The notes beneath the pieces were generated by a model. That model saw only the letters and a list, made by a program, of their open reading frames with translations, ran no database searches and was not told the DNA's origin. From the NCBI GenBank assembly GCA_964635875.1, contig CAZWRK010000088.1, positions 1 through 17,660 on the forward strand: 17,660 nucleotides of DNA, in the 5' to 3' direction. Below, piece by piece: positions 1 through 7,383 of the stretch. How positions within the stretch are numbered: position 1 is the first letter of the stretch; every line of letters starts with the position of its first letter. Source of the DNA: CAZWRK01 sp964635875. GTDB taxonomy: Bacteria > Pseudomonadota > Gammaproteobacteria > Burkholderiales > Aquaspirillaceae. Both the position numbers and the translations under genes were made by a program.

Positions 1-274
1 TGGTCTTGATGACGGTATAAACCATGCGCAAATCCGTCGCAGCGGGCTGACGGCGTGCAATGATGAGCTGACATTCTTCGTCCACCGCCACTTCAATTGC
101 GTTCACCAACGCATCTTCTTCAATCACCTTGTCAAGAACTTCAAGGTTGTGGTGAAGCAAACCGTCGAGTGCATTCAAAATCTGGTGCTCAACCAACCCA
201 CCCATTTGCAGCACGCGGGTCCGGATTTTTTCCAGATCCAGATCGAATTGTTTCGAGATATGTTCGCTCGCCAT
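1..274 (-). CDS. phoU: Phosphate transport/Pho regulon accessory protein PhoU, N-terminal part (cut by window edge)
   Basis: The frame is open from an ATG at 274-272 to base 1, giving the first 91 residues of a protein of about 240. The visible part follows E. coli PhoU closely: an ISKQFD start, a helix with IRTRVLQMGG and VEHQIL, then VAVDEECQLIIARRQP and DLRMVYTVIKT. PhoU is a cytoplasmic helical-bundle protein that links the Pst phosphate transporter to the PhoR kinase and keeps the Pho regulon off when phosphate is plentiful. The Shine-Dalgarno (GGA about 10 nt before ATG) is weak. A Pho-box-like repeat lies 56 bp upstream, so PhoB control is likely. It is on the same strand as rpiA but separated by 110 bp, probably as its own unit. 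Whether pst genes follow cannot be seen. Confidence 0.93.
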   Translation of the reverse strand, partial: MASEHISKQFDLDLEKIRTRVLQMGGLVEHQILNALDGLLHHNLEVLDKVIEEDALVNAIEVAVDEECQLIIARRQPAATDLRMVYTVIKT

Positions 275-329
275 GGTTTTAGATTCCGTCACTAGAAAAG
301 AAATGAACGTGTTAGGTTAACACTGCTTA

Positions 330-347
330 TTGACAGGCGCATGACGA
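330..347 (-). promoter_or_regulatory. Candidate Pho box (PhoB site) upstream of phoU
   Basis: Read on the minus strand, this is TCGTCAT-GCGC-CTGTCAA: two 7-mers in direct orientation with a 4-nt spacer. That is the known Pho-box architecture (CTGTCAT, 4 nt, CTGTCAT). The first repeat matches at 5 of 7 positions and the second at 6 of 7. It points towards phoU, whose ATG is 56 bp downstream, leaving room for a -10 element (a TTAACC-like stretch lies about 9 nt after the repeat). The 4-nt spacer is GC, whereas E. coli boxes usually have A/T there. Confidence 0.55.
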
Positions 348-384
348 AAACATCCTCTATTCAAGCGCCTGCTTCATGGCTAAT

Positions 385-1065
385 TTATTTCAGAACCGTC
401 ACGCTGCCGTCTTCTTGACCCAGCAGCAGCACATCGGCGTGGCGTCGCGCAAATAGGCCGCAACACACGACACCCGGAATGTGATTGATCAGTTCTTCCA
501 TCTCGACAGGACTTTGAATATCCAAATCATGAACATCCAGAATCACATTGCCATTATCCGTTACAAAATTTTGCCGCCACTCAGGATGGCCGCCCAGTTT
601 GACCAATTTGCGCGCCACCAAACTACGTGCCATCGGAATCACTTCGACCGGCAGCGGGAACGCGCCCAATTTTTCAACGTACTTGGATTGGTCAGCAATA
701 CAAATAAACTGATGCGCGGCTTCTGCAACGATTTTTTCGCGGGTCAGCGCACCGCCGCCGCCTTTGATCATATGCATGTGATGATTGATTTCATCCGCAC
801 CATCGACATACACATCAATATCCCCTGCGGCATTCAAATCCAACACCGGAATCCCCAAAGCTTTCAAGCGGGCAGAGCTGGCTTCAGAGCTGGACACACA
901 GGCATCAATATCGCCTTTGATCCGTGCTAGGGCGTCGATAAAGTAATTAACAGTTGAGCCCGTGCCCACGCCAATCACTTTACACCCCTGTGGCAGGTGC
1001 TCTAAAGCTGCATGGGCAGCGGCGCGTTTCATGGCATCTTGTAGTGAGGTATCTGGTTTTTTCAT
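385..1065 (-). CDS. rpiA: Ribose-5-phosphate isomerase A
   Basis: A 226-residue protein (E. coli RpiA has 219) that interconverts ribose-5-phosphate and ribulose-5-phosphate in the non-oxidative pentose phosphate pathway. Signature blocks are all present: GVGTGSTV (about 32-39) for phosphate binding, SSSEAS (58-63), the catalytic DGADE loop (88-92) and KGGGGALTREK (101-111) with the catalytic Lys and Glu, then FPLPVEVIPMA (136-146) and VTDNGNVILDVH (168-179). The ATG at 1065 is chosen because AGGA lies about 7 nt upstream and the protein then starts like the family; a longer in-frame start at 1119 would overlap ispF and has no support. It sits 23 bp after ispF and is probably the last gene of the yafS-to-rpiA cluster. 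No T-tailed terminator is visible downstream. Confidence 0.96.
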   Translation of the reverse strand: MKKPDTSLQDAMKRAAAHAALEHLPQGCKVIGVGTGSTVNYFIDALARIKGDIDACVSSSEASSARLKALGIPVLDLNAAGDIDVYVDGADEINHHMHMIKGGGGALTREKIVAEAAHQFICIADQSKYVEKLGAFPLPVEVIPMARSLVARKLVKLGGHPEWRQNFVTDNGNVILDVHDLDIQSPVEMEELINHIPGVVCCGLFARRHADVLLLGQEDGSVTVLK

Positions 1066-1088
1066 GATCTTTTCCTGATAAATATCAA

Positions 1089-1580
1089 TTAACGCGCGGT
1101 GTGACGCACAATCAAACACACCGCTTGTGCGGCAATGCCTTCACCCTGTCCGAGCGGGCCCAACTTTTCGCTGGTTTTCGCTTTTACATTGACGCAATCA
1201 GCCGTCAAATTTAAGTCTAGTGCAATATGCTGCTGCATCGCGGCGATATAGGGCGCCAGTTTGGGCGCTTGTGCGATGACTGTCGAGTCAATATTGACAA
1301 TATCATAACCCGCCGCCCGCACACGCGCAGCAGCCTCCCGCAATAAAACTCGACTATCTGCACCCGCAAACCTCGGATCAGTATCTGGAAAATGACGGCC
1401 AATATCGCCCAGTCCCGCCGCACCCAACAATGCATCTGTGATCGCGTGCAATAAAGCATCGGCGTCAGAATGTCCGGCCAATCCTTTTTCAAAGGGAATC
1501 GTCACCCCGCCCAACACCAAGGCGCGCCCTTCTGTCAGGCGATGAATATCCCAGCCTTGGCCAATCCGTAACCCTGTCAT
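1089..1580 (-). CDS. ispF: 2-C-methyl-D-erythritol 2,4-cyclodiphosphate synthase
   Basis: A 163-residue enzyme of normal family length (E. coli 159). It cyclises CDP-methylerythritol 2-phosphate to the cyclodiphosphate with loss of CMP, in the MEP isoprenoid pathway; the family works as a trimer with Zn at the subunit interface. Zn ligands correspond to D11, H13 and H45. The family blocks GHSDADALLHAITDALLGAA (36-55), GDIGRHFPDTD (58-68) and KTSEKLGPLGQGEGIAAQ (135-152) are intact. The ATG overlaps the ispD stop as ATGA, with AAGGA about 6 nt upstream inside ispD, so translation is probably coupled to ispD. This follows the common ispD-ispF pairing. Confidence 0.97.
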   Translation of the reverse strand: MTGLRIGQGWDIHRLTEGRALVLGGVTIPFEKGLAGHSDADALLHAITDALLGAAGLGDIGRHFPDTDPRFAGADSRVLLREAAARVRAAGYDIVNIDSTVIAQAPKLAPYIAAMQQHIALDLNLTADCVNVKAKTSEKLGPLGQGEGIAAQAVCLIVRHTAR

Positions 1581-2272
1581 GCTGTTCCTTTTTGTTGCGC
1601 CATTAAAATCGCCGCCGCGAATGTCAAATCGTGCGGATACGTCACTTTGATATTGGCCGCATCACCGACCACTAAACGTGGGGCATGTCCCAAGCGCTCC
1701 ACCGCAGAAGCCTCATCCGTGATGGCCGCATCCAGCTGCTGCAACGCCCGAGACAACAGCGATTGACGGAACATTTGCGGCGTTTGTGCCAACCACAGTC
1801 GATCACGCGGAATTGTTTCGAGCACACAGGCGTTGGCGTCGCTCTTTTTCACGGTATCGGCCACCGGCAAAGCCAATAATCCGCCGACGGCATCTTCTTG
1901 TAGTTCGGTTAAAAGCCGTGCCAAAGCCTCTGCCGAGAGACAGCAGCGCGCCGCATCGTGCACCACAATCCAGTCATCTTCAGCCGCTTGCAAATACGCC
2001 AAACCATTTGCCACGCTCTCGGCGCGTGTCGCGCCGCCAATCCATTGCACGTCTAATCGTGGATGCTGATAGTTCAGCGCGGCGAAGTGGGTGTCATCGG
2101 CCGACAACACCAATAACACGCGATCAAGACGCGGCTCGGCCAGTAAACGCCGCAAGGTATGGAGAATCACTGGCTGTCCAGCGACTTCAAGATATTGCTT
2201 GGCAATGGGCGCGCCCATTCGGGAACCGCCCCCTGCAGCGGGAACAATCGCAAAACATGCAGGTCGACTCAT
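1577..2272 (-). CDS. ispD: 2-C-methyl-D-erythritol 4-phosphate cytidylyltransferase
   Basis: A 231-residue protein (E. coli IspD 236) that joins CTP and MEP to give CDP-methylerythritol, two steps before the IspF reaction. The nucleotide-binding start IVPAAGGGSRMG (9-20) and catalytic K25 in AKQYLEV are present, followed by GGATRAESV, VHDAARC, LPVADTVKK, RLWLAQTPQMF, TDEASAVE and NIKVTYPHDL, all family motifs in the right order. The start at 2272 is favoured over an upstream in-frame start at 2308: it has GGAGG five nt upstream, and its ATG forms an ATGA overlap with the dnaQ stop. It is therefore probably translationally coupled to dnaQ. Its own stop overlaps the ispF start in the same way. 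Confidence 0.96.
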   Translation of the reverse strand: MSRPACFAIVPAAGGGSRMGAPIAKQYLEVAGQPVILHTLRRLLAEPRLDRVLLVLSADDTHFAALNYQHPRLDVQWIGGATRAESVANGLAYLQAAEDDWIVVHDAARCCLSAEALARLLTELQEDAVGGLLALPVADTVKKSDANACVLETIPRDRLWLAQTPQMFRQSLLSRALQQLDAAITDEASAVERLGHAPRLVVGDAANIKVTYPHDLTFAAAILMAQQKGTA

Positions 2273-2988
2273 CGCGCCTCCGACTCTGGAGACTGCCGCC
2301 ACACACAAGCACCGCCGGCTTTTTGATCCAAACGATCCAAATAAGCTTCGTGCGCGGCCAATTCTTCTGCGTCCGGTTTCAAGACTTTTAAGGCTTGGCG
2401 TGATTGCAAACCGCCCTGCTCCAAGGTGTAAAGAATGGTGGACTCTTCGGCCTCTTCTTCCATGACCAAGCTTTCTTGGCCACGGGTCATGCCAAGATAG
2501 ACTTCAGAGAGCAAGGCGCAGTCAATCAATGCCCCGTGAAAGGTCCGATTTGAGCGATCCACACCAAAGCGGTCGCACAAAATATCGAGGTTATTGCGTT
2601 TGCCGGGGAAGCGTTCGCGCGCCATCACCAAGGTATCGATCACGCCCCCGACAACAGCGTCCACCGGCGGCAATTTCACCCGCGCAAATTCGGCATTGAG
2701 AAAGCCGATATCAAAGGGCGCATTGTGAATAATGAGTTCTGCGCCCTGAATAAAATCGGCAATTTGCTGGGCGACTTCGGCGAAAACGGGCTTTCCTTCG
2801 AGCATGGCCAAAGAAATGCCATGCACTCGCTCTGCATCAGGGTCAATATCACGCTGGGGATGCACATATAGTTGCAGGCTCTTGCCGGTCAATTTGCGAT
2901 TGACCATTTCTAAGCCCGCAAACTCAATCAGTCGATGACTGCTGGGATCTAAACCGGTGGTTTCGGTATCAAGAATAATTTGACGCAT
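2269..2988 (-). CDS. dnaQ: DNA polymerase III epsilon subunit, 3'-5' proofreading exonuclease
   Basis: A 239-residue protein that matches E. coli DnaQ (243) end to end. It is the DEDDh exonuclease that removes mispaired bases within the Pol III core. The Exo I motif is D7-T-E9. Exo II is HNAPFD ending at D93. Exo III is the H151-GALID-156 block, giving the catalytic set D7, E9, D93, H151, D156. A linker (about 172-205, acidic with EEEAEE) leads to the C-terminal alpha-binding tail, where AAHEAYLDRLDQK and GGACVWR resemble the E. coli tail. The Shine-Dalgarno is weak (GAG just before TATTTATG). It lies 45 bp after rnhA on the same strand; in E. coli these two are divergent. The stop overlaps the ispD start. 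Confidence 0.97.
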   Translation of the reverse strand: MRQIILDTETTGLDPSSHRLIEFAGLEMVNRKLTGKSLQLYVHPQRDIDPDAERVHGISLAMLEGKPVFAEVAQQIADFIQGAELIIHNAPFDIGFLNAEFARVKLPPVDAVVGGVIDTLVMARERFPGKRNNLDILCDRFGVDRSNRTFHGALIDCALLSEVYLGMTRGQESLVMEEEAEESTILYTLEQGGLQSRQALKVLKPDAEELAAHEAYLDRLDQKAGGACVWRQSPESEAR

Positions 2989-3033
2989 AAATACTCAGAA
3001 CAGTTTGTCGTGGCCACGCCATGACGCACACTA

Positions 3034-3486
3034 TTACTCGGAAGCCATCAAGGCGGTGATGCCTTGATTAGCCAATTCATCGGCACGCTCGTTATCAGGA
3101 TGACCGGCATGCCCTTTGACCCAGCGCCAGCTCACATGATGGCGGGCCGCTTCTTGGTCTAATAATTGCCAGAGATCAGCATTTTTCACCGGCGCTTTCG
3201 CCGCCGTGCGCCAGCCGCGCGCTTTCCAACCATGAATCCACTCCGAAATGCCTTTTTGGACATATTGGGAGTCGGTGTACAGCTCAACATCACAAGAACG
3301 TTTGAGCGCTTTAAGCGCTTCAATAACGGCCATGAGTTCCATCCGATTGTTGGTCGTATTCAACTCGCCGCCGTACAGGGTTTTCTCTCGGCCTTGATAC
3401 CGCAGCAAAGCGCCCCAGCCACCGGGGCCAGGATTCCCTTTGCAGGCGCCATCGGTATAAATCACGACGACCTCTTCTTGATTCAT
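3034..3486 (-). CDS. rnhA: Ribonuclease HI
   Basis: A 150-residue RNase HI (E. coli 155), which cuts the RNA strand of RNA/DNA hybrids such as R-loops and primer remnants. The active-site carboxylates are visible: D12 in YTDGACKGNPGPGGWG, E50 in NNRMELMA, D72 in YTDSQYV and D136 in NERADELA, plus the catalytic-loop histidine in VKGHAGHP. The basic handle region (WIHGWKARGWRTAAKAPVKN) is intact. Two starts are adjacent: a GTG at 3489 and the ATG at 3486; an AGGA sequence serves either, and ATG is chosen. The gene starts 15 bp after yafS ends, so they are likely co-transcribed. Confidence 0.96.
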   Translation of the reverse strand: MNQEEVVVIYTDGACKGNPGPGGWGALLRYQGREKTLYGGELNTTNNRMELMAVIEALKALKRSCDVELYTDSQYVQKGISEWIHGWKARGWRTAAKAPVKNADLWQLLDQEAARHHVSWRWVKGHAGHPDNERADELANQGITALMASE

Positions 3487-3501
3487 CACTTCTTATTTCC
3501 T

Positions 3502-4239
3502 TTATTCCGACTGCACATCGGAATCTTGCTGATGGCAGACCGAGGCCGGACGGGTCTTGATCGCCGGTGCAACGCGTACACTCGACACGTTCCGCCATGC
3601 CGGTTTCAGCAAACGGAGAGAATGCACGCGCTTCACAGCTTCGATACCATAAATGCCCGCGCCAGCAGGCCACCACCGATCGCCTGCATCTTCCATAAAT
3701 TGACAGCGCGCCAAATGCGATGACTGCAATAAGGGCGGGGCATAGCACATAAAAGCCCCCCCACAGGGTTCAAGCCCCAACAGTGCGAGCCAATCTTTAA
3801 TTCGCCACAAACTCAAAAAATTTGCTTGCCACGGCTGACCTCGACCGCGCTGAAAAGCACGACGCATCCCCCATAGGCTATAGGGATTAAACCCCGAAAT
3901 CAGCACCCGGCCTTCGGGACGTAACACCCGCTCGGCCTCGCGCAGGACTTGATGCGGATGCGCGCTACAGTCTAAGACGTGCGGTAATAACAACAGATCT
4001 ATGCTTTGGCTGGCAAAGGGCAAATGCTCGGCGGTACAACACACCTCAGCCGCCGATTCCATTCCCACTCGCCAGCGCTTTGGCATGCGGTTTTCGCGCA
4101 GAAGGTCTTGTGAGCCAAAGCCGTATTGCACCGCATGAAAGCCAAAAATGTCACGGACGGCATGATCAAAATACGCCTGCTCCTTTTGAAGAACATACGC
4201 GCCCAGCGGGGTGCTCAGCCAATCCTCCAATCCTTGCAT
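3502..4239 (-). CDS. yafS: YafS-type SAM-dependent methyltransferase-like protein
   Basis: A 245-residue class I methyltransferase-like protein. The second half of the Rossmann core is clear: EHLPFASQSIDLLLLPHVLD (71-90, motif IV-like), then HQVLREAERVLRPEGRVLISGFNP (96-119), as in UbiE/BioC-type enzymes. The glycine-rich SAM loop is degenerate (QYGFGSQ near 38-44 instead of GxGxG), so binding of SAM is inferred. Position between gloB (divergent) and rnhA is the same as E. coli yafS, which supports orthology; no substrate is established. ATG at 4239 is preferred to a longer in-frame start at 4359 because AGGA lies about 7 nt upstream and the longer form would run through the gloB promoter region. 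The C-terminal 35 residues are low in recognisable structure. Confidence 0.85.
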   Translation of the reverse strand: MQGLEDWLSTPLGAYVLQKEQAYFDHAVRDIFGFHAVQYGFGSQDLLRENRMPKRWRVGMESAAEVCCTAEHLPFASQSIDLLLLPHVLDCSAHPHQVLREAERVLRPEGRVLISGFNPYSLWGMRRAFQRGRGQPWQANFLSLWRIKDWLALLGLEPCGGAFMCYAPPLLQSSHLARCQFMEDAGDRWWPAGAGIYGIEAVKRVHSLRLLKPAWRNVSSVRVAPAIKTRPASVCHQQDSDVQSE

Positions 4240-4278
4240 GGCATTCCTTTCTGTCGCGTGATCGCGAGCTGACGGCGG

Positions 4279-4305
4279 ATTGTATCGCCGCTCAGCCGCA
4301 ATCAA
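4279..4305 (-). promoter_or_regulatory. Possible sigma70 promoter for the yafS-rnhA-dnaQ-ispDF-rpiA cluster
   Basis: On the minus strand TACAAT (4284-4279, five of six matches to TATAAT) lies downstream of TTGATT (4305-4300). The spacer is 15 nt, or 16 with a GTTGAT register, which is short. The -10 is about 40 bp before the yafS ATG in the gloB/yafS divergent gap, where a promoter is needed. It is a candidate only. Confidence 0.35.
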
Positions 4306-4357
4306 CGGGTTTTCAGTTAGGATTATACCCGACACTTTCCTCCCTGCCGGACACGCC

Positions 4358-5116
4358 ATGCTGACACTGACCCCGATCCCTGCGTTTCAAGACAACTATA
4401 TTTGGCTACTTGATGACGGCCGCCACGCGCTTGTGGTCGATCCCGGCGATGCAGCTTCTGTAATAGAAGCGCTCAACCAACGTGATCTTGTCTTAACAAC
4501 GATTTTGATCACCCATCATCACCATGACCACACCGGCGGCATTGCGCAATTGGCGGCACATTATTCGCCGCGCGTGATCGGCCCTGCGACGATTCAAGGT
4601 ATCACCGAGGCCGCGCTAGCCGACCAAACCATCACAGTTGCGCAACCGGCCAGCCAATGGCAGGTGTTCGCGACCCCCGGCCATACCCAAGACCATCTGA
4701 GCTATTTTGATGGCGAGCGCCTATTCTGTGGCGATACGCTTTTTGCCTGTGGCTGCGGACGATTATTTGAAGGCAGTCCAGCAGACATGTTGGCATCGCT
4801 ACAACGCTTGGCCGCACTACCGGCAGGCACGCTCATTTGTCCCGCGCATGAATACACGCTCTCCAATCAGCGTTTTGCTCTAGCCGCTGAGCCGGATAAT
4901 CTTGCACTGCAGCAACGCCATCAACGCGATATCCAACGCCGCGAGCAACAGCACCCTACAGTGCCGGTTTCGCTGGCAGAAGAGTTGGCCTGTAACCCGT
5001 TTTTACGGGCGAATCAGCCCACGATTCAAACCACAGTGTCGACGCACACCGGTCAGAAATGTGCGACTGAGCTGGAGACTTTTGCCGCATTGCGGGAATG
5101 GAAAAACCATTTTTAA
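4358..5116 (+). CDS. gloB: Hydroxyacylglutathione hydrolase (glyoxalase II)
   Basis: A 252-residue cytoplasmic metallo-beta-lactamase-fold enzyme (E. coli GloB 251) that hydrolyses S-lactoylglutathione to lactate and glutathione, the second step of methylglyoxal detoxification. The dinuclear metal ligands are all present: H53, H55, D57 and H58 in THHHHDHTGG, H109 in PGHT, D126 in CGDTLF and H164 in PAHEY. The C-terminal substrate-binding region has NPFLR (213-217). The start at 4358 is chosen by homology (MLTLTPIPAFQDNYIWLL); an earlier in-frame start at 4280 would add a non-family extension. No good Shine-Dalgarno is seen before it. It is divergent from yafS and followed by mltD, as in E. 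coli. Confidence 0.97.
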   Translation: MLTLTPIPAFQDNYIWLLDDGRHALVVDPGDAASVIEALNQRDLVLTTILITHHHHDHTGGIAQLAAHYSPRVIGPATIQGITEAALADQTITVAQPASQWQVFATPGHTQDHLSYFDGERLFCGDTLFACGCGRLFEGSPADMLASLQRLAALPAGTLICPAHEYTLSNQRFALAAEPDNLALQQRHQRDIQRREQQHPTVPVSLAEELACNPFLRANQPTIQTTVSTHTGQKCATELETFAALREWKNHF

Positions 5117-5182
5117 GCGCAAGCCATTTCTGAAAAATTCACCCAAGTCCGTGAATATGCTCAATAAAATGTCTTTTTAGAA

Positions 5183-5212
5183 TTGACACAGCTCCGTGCA
5201 CCGGTCTAGCAT
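5183..5212 (+). promoter_or_regulatory. Candidate sigma70 promoter for mltD
   Basis: A perfect TTGACA (5183-5188) is followed after 18 nt by TAGCAT (5207-5212, four of six to TATAAT). Transcription would start near 5219 and give a leader of about 20 nt carrying the GGAG ribosome site (8 nt before the ATG at 5241). Confidence 0.6.
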
Positions 5213-5240
5213 CGCGCGCTGTTATCACGGAGATTCCCCT

Positions 5241-7304
5241 ATGCTCAAACCATCTGCCATCCTCGCCCTGTCCTTATGTTGTGCTACAGGCGCAGCCTTG
5301 GCCGAGGCCAGCCCCTCCCCCAACGAGGCGCTCGCAGGCGGGGAATATATGATGCTGCGCAATGCTTCGCTGTTGCGAAATGGCGATAACGTTTGGCAGC
5401 GGATCCGTGATGGTTTTCAGCTCGAAGAAGTCAATCCTGACATTGTCCGTCGCCACGAACAGCTCTACAGCGCGCGGCCAGAAGGGCTGCGCCGGATGCT
5501 CGACCGCAGCCGCCTTTACCTCTTCCACATCATCAATGAAGTCGAACGCCGTGGCATGCCAACCGAATTAGCGCTATTGCCGCTGGTTGAAAGTGCGTTC
5601 AATCCAAACGCGCACTCGCCTGTCGGCGCGTCGGGCCTGTGGCAATTTATGCCCGCGACCGGTCTAGAATATGGCTTAGAGCAAACATGGTGGTACGACG
5701 GTCGCCGCGATGTTACCGCCGCGACCCGCGCCGCACTCGACTACCTCGAAAACCTCAACAACCAATTTAATAACTGGGAACTCGCGCTAGCGGCGTATAA
5801 CTGGGGGCCGGGTAATGTCAGTCGTGCCATTGCAAAAAACCGCGCCAAAGGCTTGCCCGAAACCTTTGAAAGCCTGAATCTCCCAAAAGAGACGCGCCAA
5901 TACGTCCCAAAACTATTAGCCATTCGCAATATTCTGGCAAATCCTGACAACTTCCAAATCACCTTAGACAAGCTACCGAACCGACCGTACTTTATTACAG
6001 TCACGCCGCAGAAAAATATGGATATTAGTGTCGCGGCTAAACTGGCCGAGACCAGCGAAGAAGAGCTCAAGGCGTTGAATCCGGCCTATAACTTGCCGGT
6101 CGTCAATCCAGCCGGTGGGCGCAGCCTCCTCATTCCTGCCGCTAAAGCAGAACGCTTTGAACGCAATCTTGCCCACCACGATGCCCCGCTGCTCACATGG
6201 CAACCGTACACCGCACAAAGTGAAGAAACCTTGGACGACATCGCCAGTCGTTTCAATATGAACCCCGACCGCTTGCGCAGTGCCAATCGGCTCAACTCCA
6301 GCCGCCTGACCCCAGGTCAGACACTGCTCGTGAGCACTGCAAATGTTAGAGCAGAATCCAATACCGAAGCGCCTGCAATCAACACCGTCCCAGATAGCTA
6401 CCTCTTAGCCAAAGACCACCAAGAAACCGAACCCAAGCCTGCTGCCGTGATTGTCGCCGCAGCAGAAAAAAAAGCAGCGCCCGCGCCAGTGCAACTGGCC
6501 TCTGCTGAGAAACAACCTGCCGAGAAACAAAACGCGCGTCACGTAGAACCTCAGCCCACGCTTGTTGCTGCCGCCGCCAAAGCGCCTACGCCGTCTGCCA
6601 CAGCCCCGATCACCACTCGGCCGCTTGCCGCACACACCGATCACCCGATCGAAGCACAACTTGCGAGCGTGAGCGATACGCCGCCGGTGCTGCAACTCGC
6701 TGATGCCAGCCTCGCCCCCTCGCCGAGCAATGCCAATCAGCACAAGACTTCAGCGCTCAATTTGAGCGACAGCATTGCTAAAGCGATTCAGTCCGAAAAA
6801 GTCGAAAAAATAGAAAAAGTCGCGGATAAAACCCACAAGGCCGACAAGCCCGAAAAAGCAGATAAAGCAGACAAAACGGATAAAAATCGCGACCAAACGC
6901 TGCGTTATGTTGTGAGCAAAGGCGACACGCTCTATACCATCGCTAATCGCCATCAAATGACCTTAGCCGAGCTGAAAGCCGCTAACCCTTCCGCCTCGTC
7001 AGACTTGTCGTTAGGTCAGATTCTTCGCGTCGGCAACGTCGCTGCGCGCGAACGAGGCGAAACCCCCGAGCCTAAACTCGCGCTCCGCCAATCTAAAAAC
7101 GATGATAAGAAAAGCGACCTTCAGGCGGTCAAAGACAGCAAACGCAGCGCGCCCACAACCCAACAATACAAAGTCAAACGTGGTGACACGCTGTATAGCA
7201 TTACGCGTCAGTTTAAATTGAGCTATACCGACCTGAAGAAATGGAATGACGCAAAAGTCTTAGACAAACTTCGCCCGGGCAATCTATTAGTGATTGAACA
7301 ATAA
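5241..7304 (+). CDS. mltD: Membrane-bound lytic murein transglycosylase D-like, with LysM repeats
   Basis: A 687-residue exported peptidoglycan-cleaving enzyme. Residues 1-21 form a signal peptide (MLKPS, hydrophobic core, ALA before EASPSP). The SLT (GH23) domain spans about 85-235, with catalytic E117 in LPLVESAFNP, then SPVGASGLWQFMPATG (126-141) and ALAAYNWGPGNV (183-193). A MltD-type region follows (about 250-300). LysM-like modules lie at about 318-364 (divergent), 554-597 and 642-686, the last two with the KGDTLY and RGDTLY starts that bind glycan. A long Ala/Pro/Lys-rich linker (about 370-550) ends in a KADK-type lysine tract. Family members such as E. coli MltD are about 450 residues with a lipobox; here no canonical lipobox is visible. 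The start has GGAG 8 nt upstream. It neighbours gloB as in E. coli and ends in a strong terminator. Confidence 0.93.
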   Translation: MLKPSAILALSLCCATGAALAEASPSPNEALAGGEYMMLRNASLLRNGDNVWQRIRDGFQLEEVNPDIVRRHEQLYSARPEGLRRMLDRSRLYLFHIINEVERRGMPTELALLPLVESAFNPNAHSPVGASGLWQFMPATGLEYGLEQTWWYDGRRDVTAATRAALDYLENLNNQFNNWELALAAYNWGPGNVSRAIAKNRAKGLPETFESLNLPKETRQYVPKLLAIRNILANPDNFQITLDKLPNRPYFITVTPQKNMDISVAAKLAETSEEELKALNPAYNLPVVNPAGGRSLLIPAAKAERFERNLAHHDAPLLTWQPYTAQSEETLDDIASRFNMNPDRLRSANRLNSSRLTPGQTLLVSTANVRAESNTEAPAINTVPDSYLLAKDHQETEPKPAAVIVAAAEKKAAPAPVQLASAEKQPAEKQNARHVEPQPTLVAAAAKAPTPSATAPITTRPLAAHTDHPIEAQLASVSDTPPVLQLADASLAPSPSNANQHKTSALNLSDSIAKAIQSEKVEKIEKVADKTHKADKPEKADKADKTDKNRDQTLRYVVSKGDTLYTIANRHQMTLAELKAANPSASSDLSLGQILRVGNVAARERGETPEPKLALRQSKNDDKKSDLQAVKDSKRSAPTTQQYKVKRGDTLYSITRQFKLSYTDLKKWNDAKVLDKLRPGNLLVIEQ

Positions 7305-7328
7305 CCCCGATCGGATACGGTATCGTCC

Positions 7329-7359
7329 AAAAAAGCGGCTCTTCATGAGCCGCTTTTTT
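7329..7359 (+). terminator. Rho-independent terminator of mltD
   Basis: Thirteen base pairs (AAAAAAGCGGCTC with GAGCCGCTTTTTT) close on a TTCAT loop, with six T at the end. It starts 25 bp after the mltD stop. Because of the A-run on the other side it could also act leftwards. The reading frame of the next gene is open through it, which bears on the choice of that gene's start. Confidence 0.9.
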
Positions 7360-7383
7360 GATGACTCATTTAGAAAGCTAGAC

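Noticed and set aside
481..930. 149-codon open frame on the + strand
   Set aside because: It is fully antisense to rpiA, whose motifs are intact; no ribosome site and no protein-like features.
1786..2391. 201-codon open frame on the + strand, Arg/Pro-rich
   Set aside because: It lies antisense to ispD and the end of dnaQ; the composition is typical of a reverse-strand shadow in GC-rich coding DNA.
3007..3025. Hairpin GTCGTGGC-CAC-GCCATGAC containing the palindrome CGTGGCCACG, between rnhA and dnaQ
   Set aside because: There is no T-run, so it is not an intrinsic terminator, and the genes look co-transcribed; it could be an mRNA structure but there is no further support.
3166..3723. 185-codon open frame on the + strand across rnhA and yafS
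   Set aside because: Both genes below it are clear family members on the minus strand; the + frame has no start signal or recognisable domain.
5137..5156. Small hairpin ATTCAC / GTGAAT after gloB
   Set aside because: A weak 6-bp AT-rich stem with an 8-nt loop and no adjacent T-run; not convincing as a gloB terminator.
6798..6893. Short lysine-codon repeats that look like a tandem DNA repeat
   Set aside because: They are in frame within mltD and encode a KADK-type linker; unit length and sequence vary, and there is no spacer pattern as in a CRISPR array.
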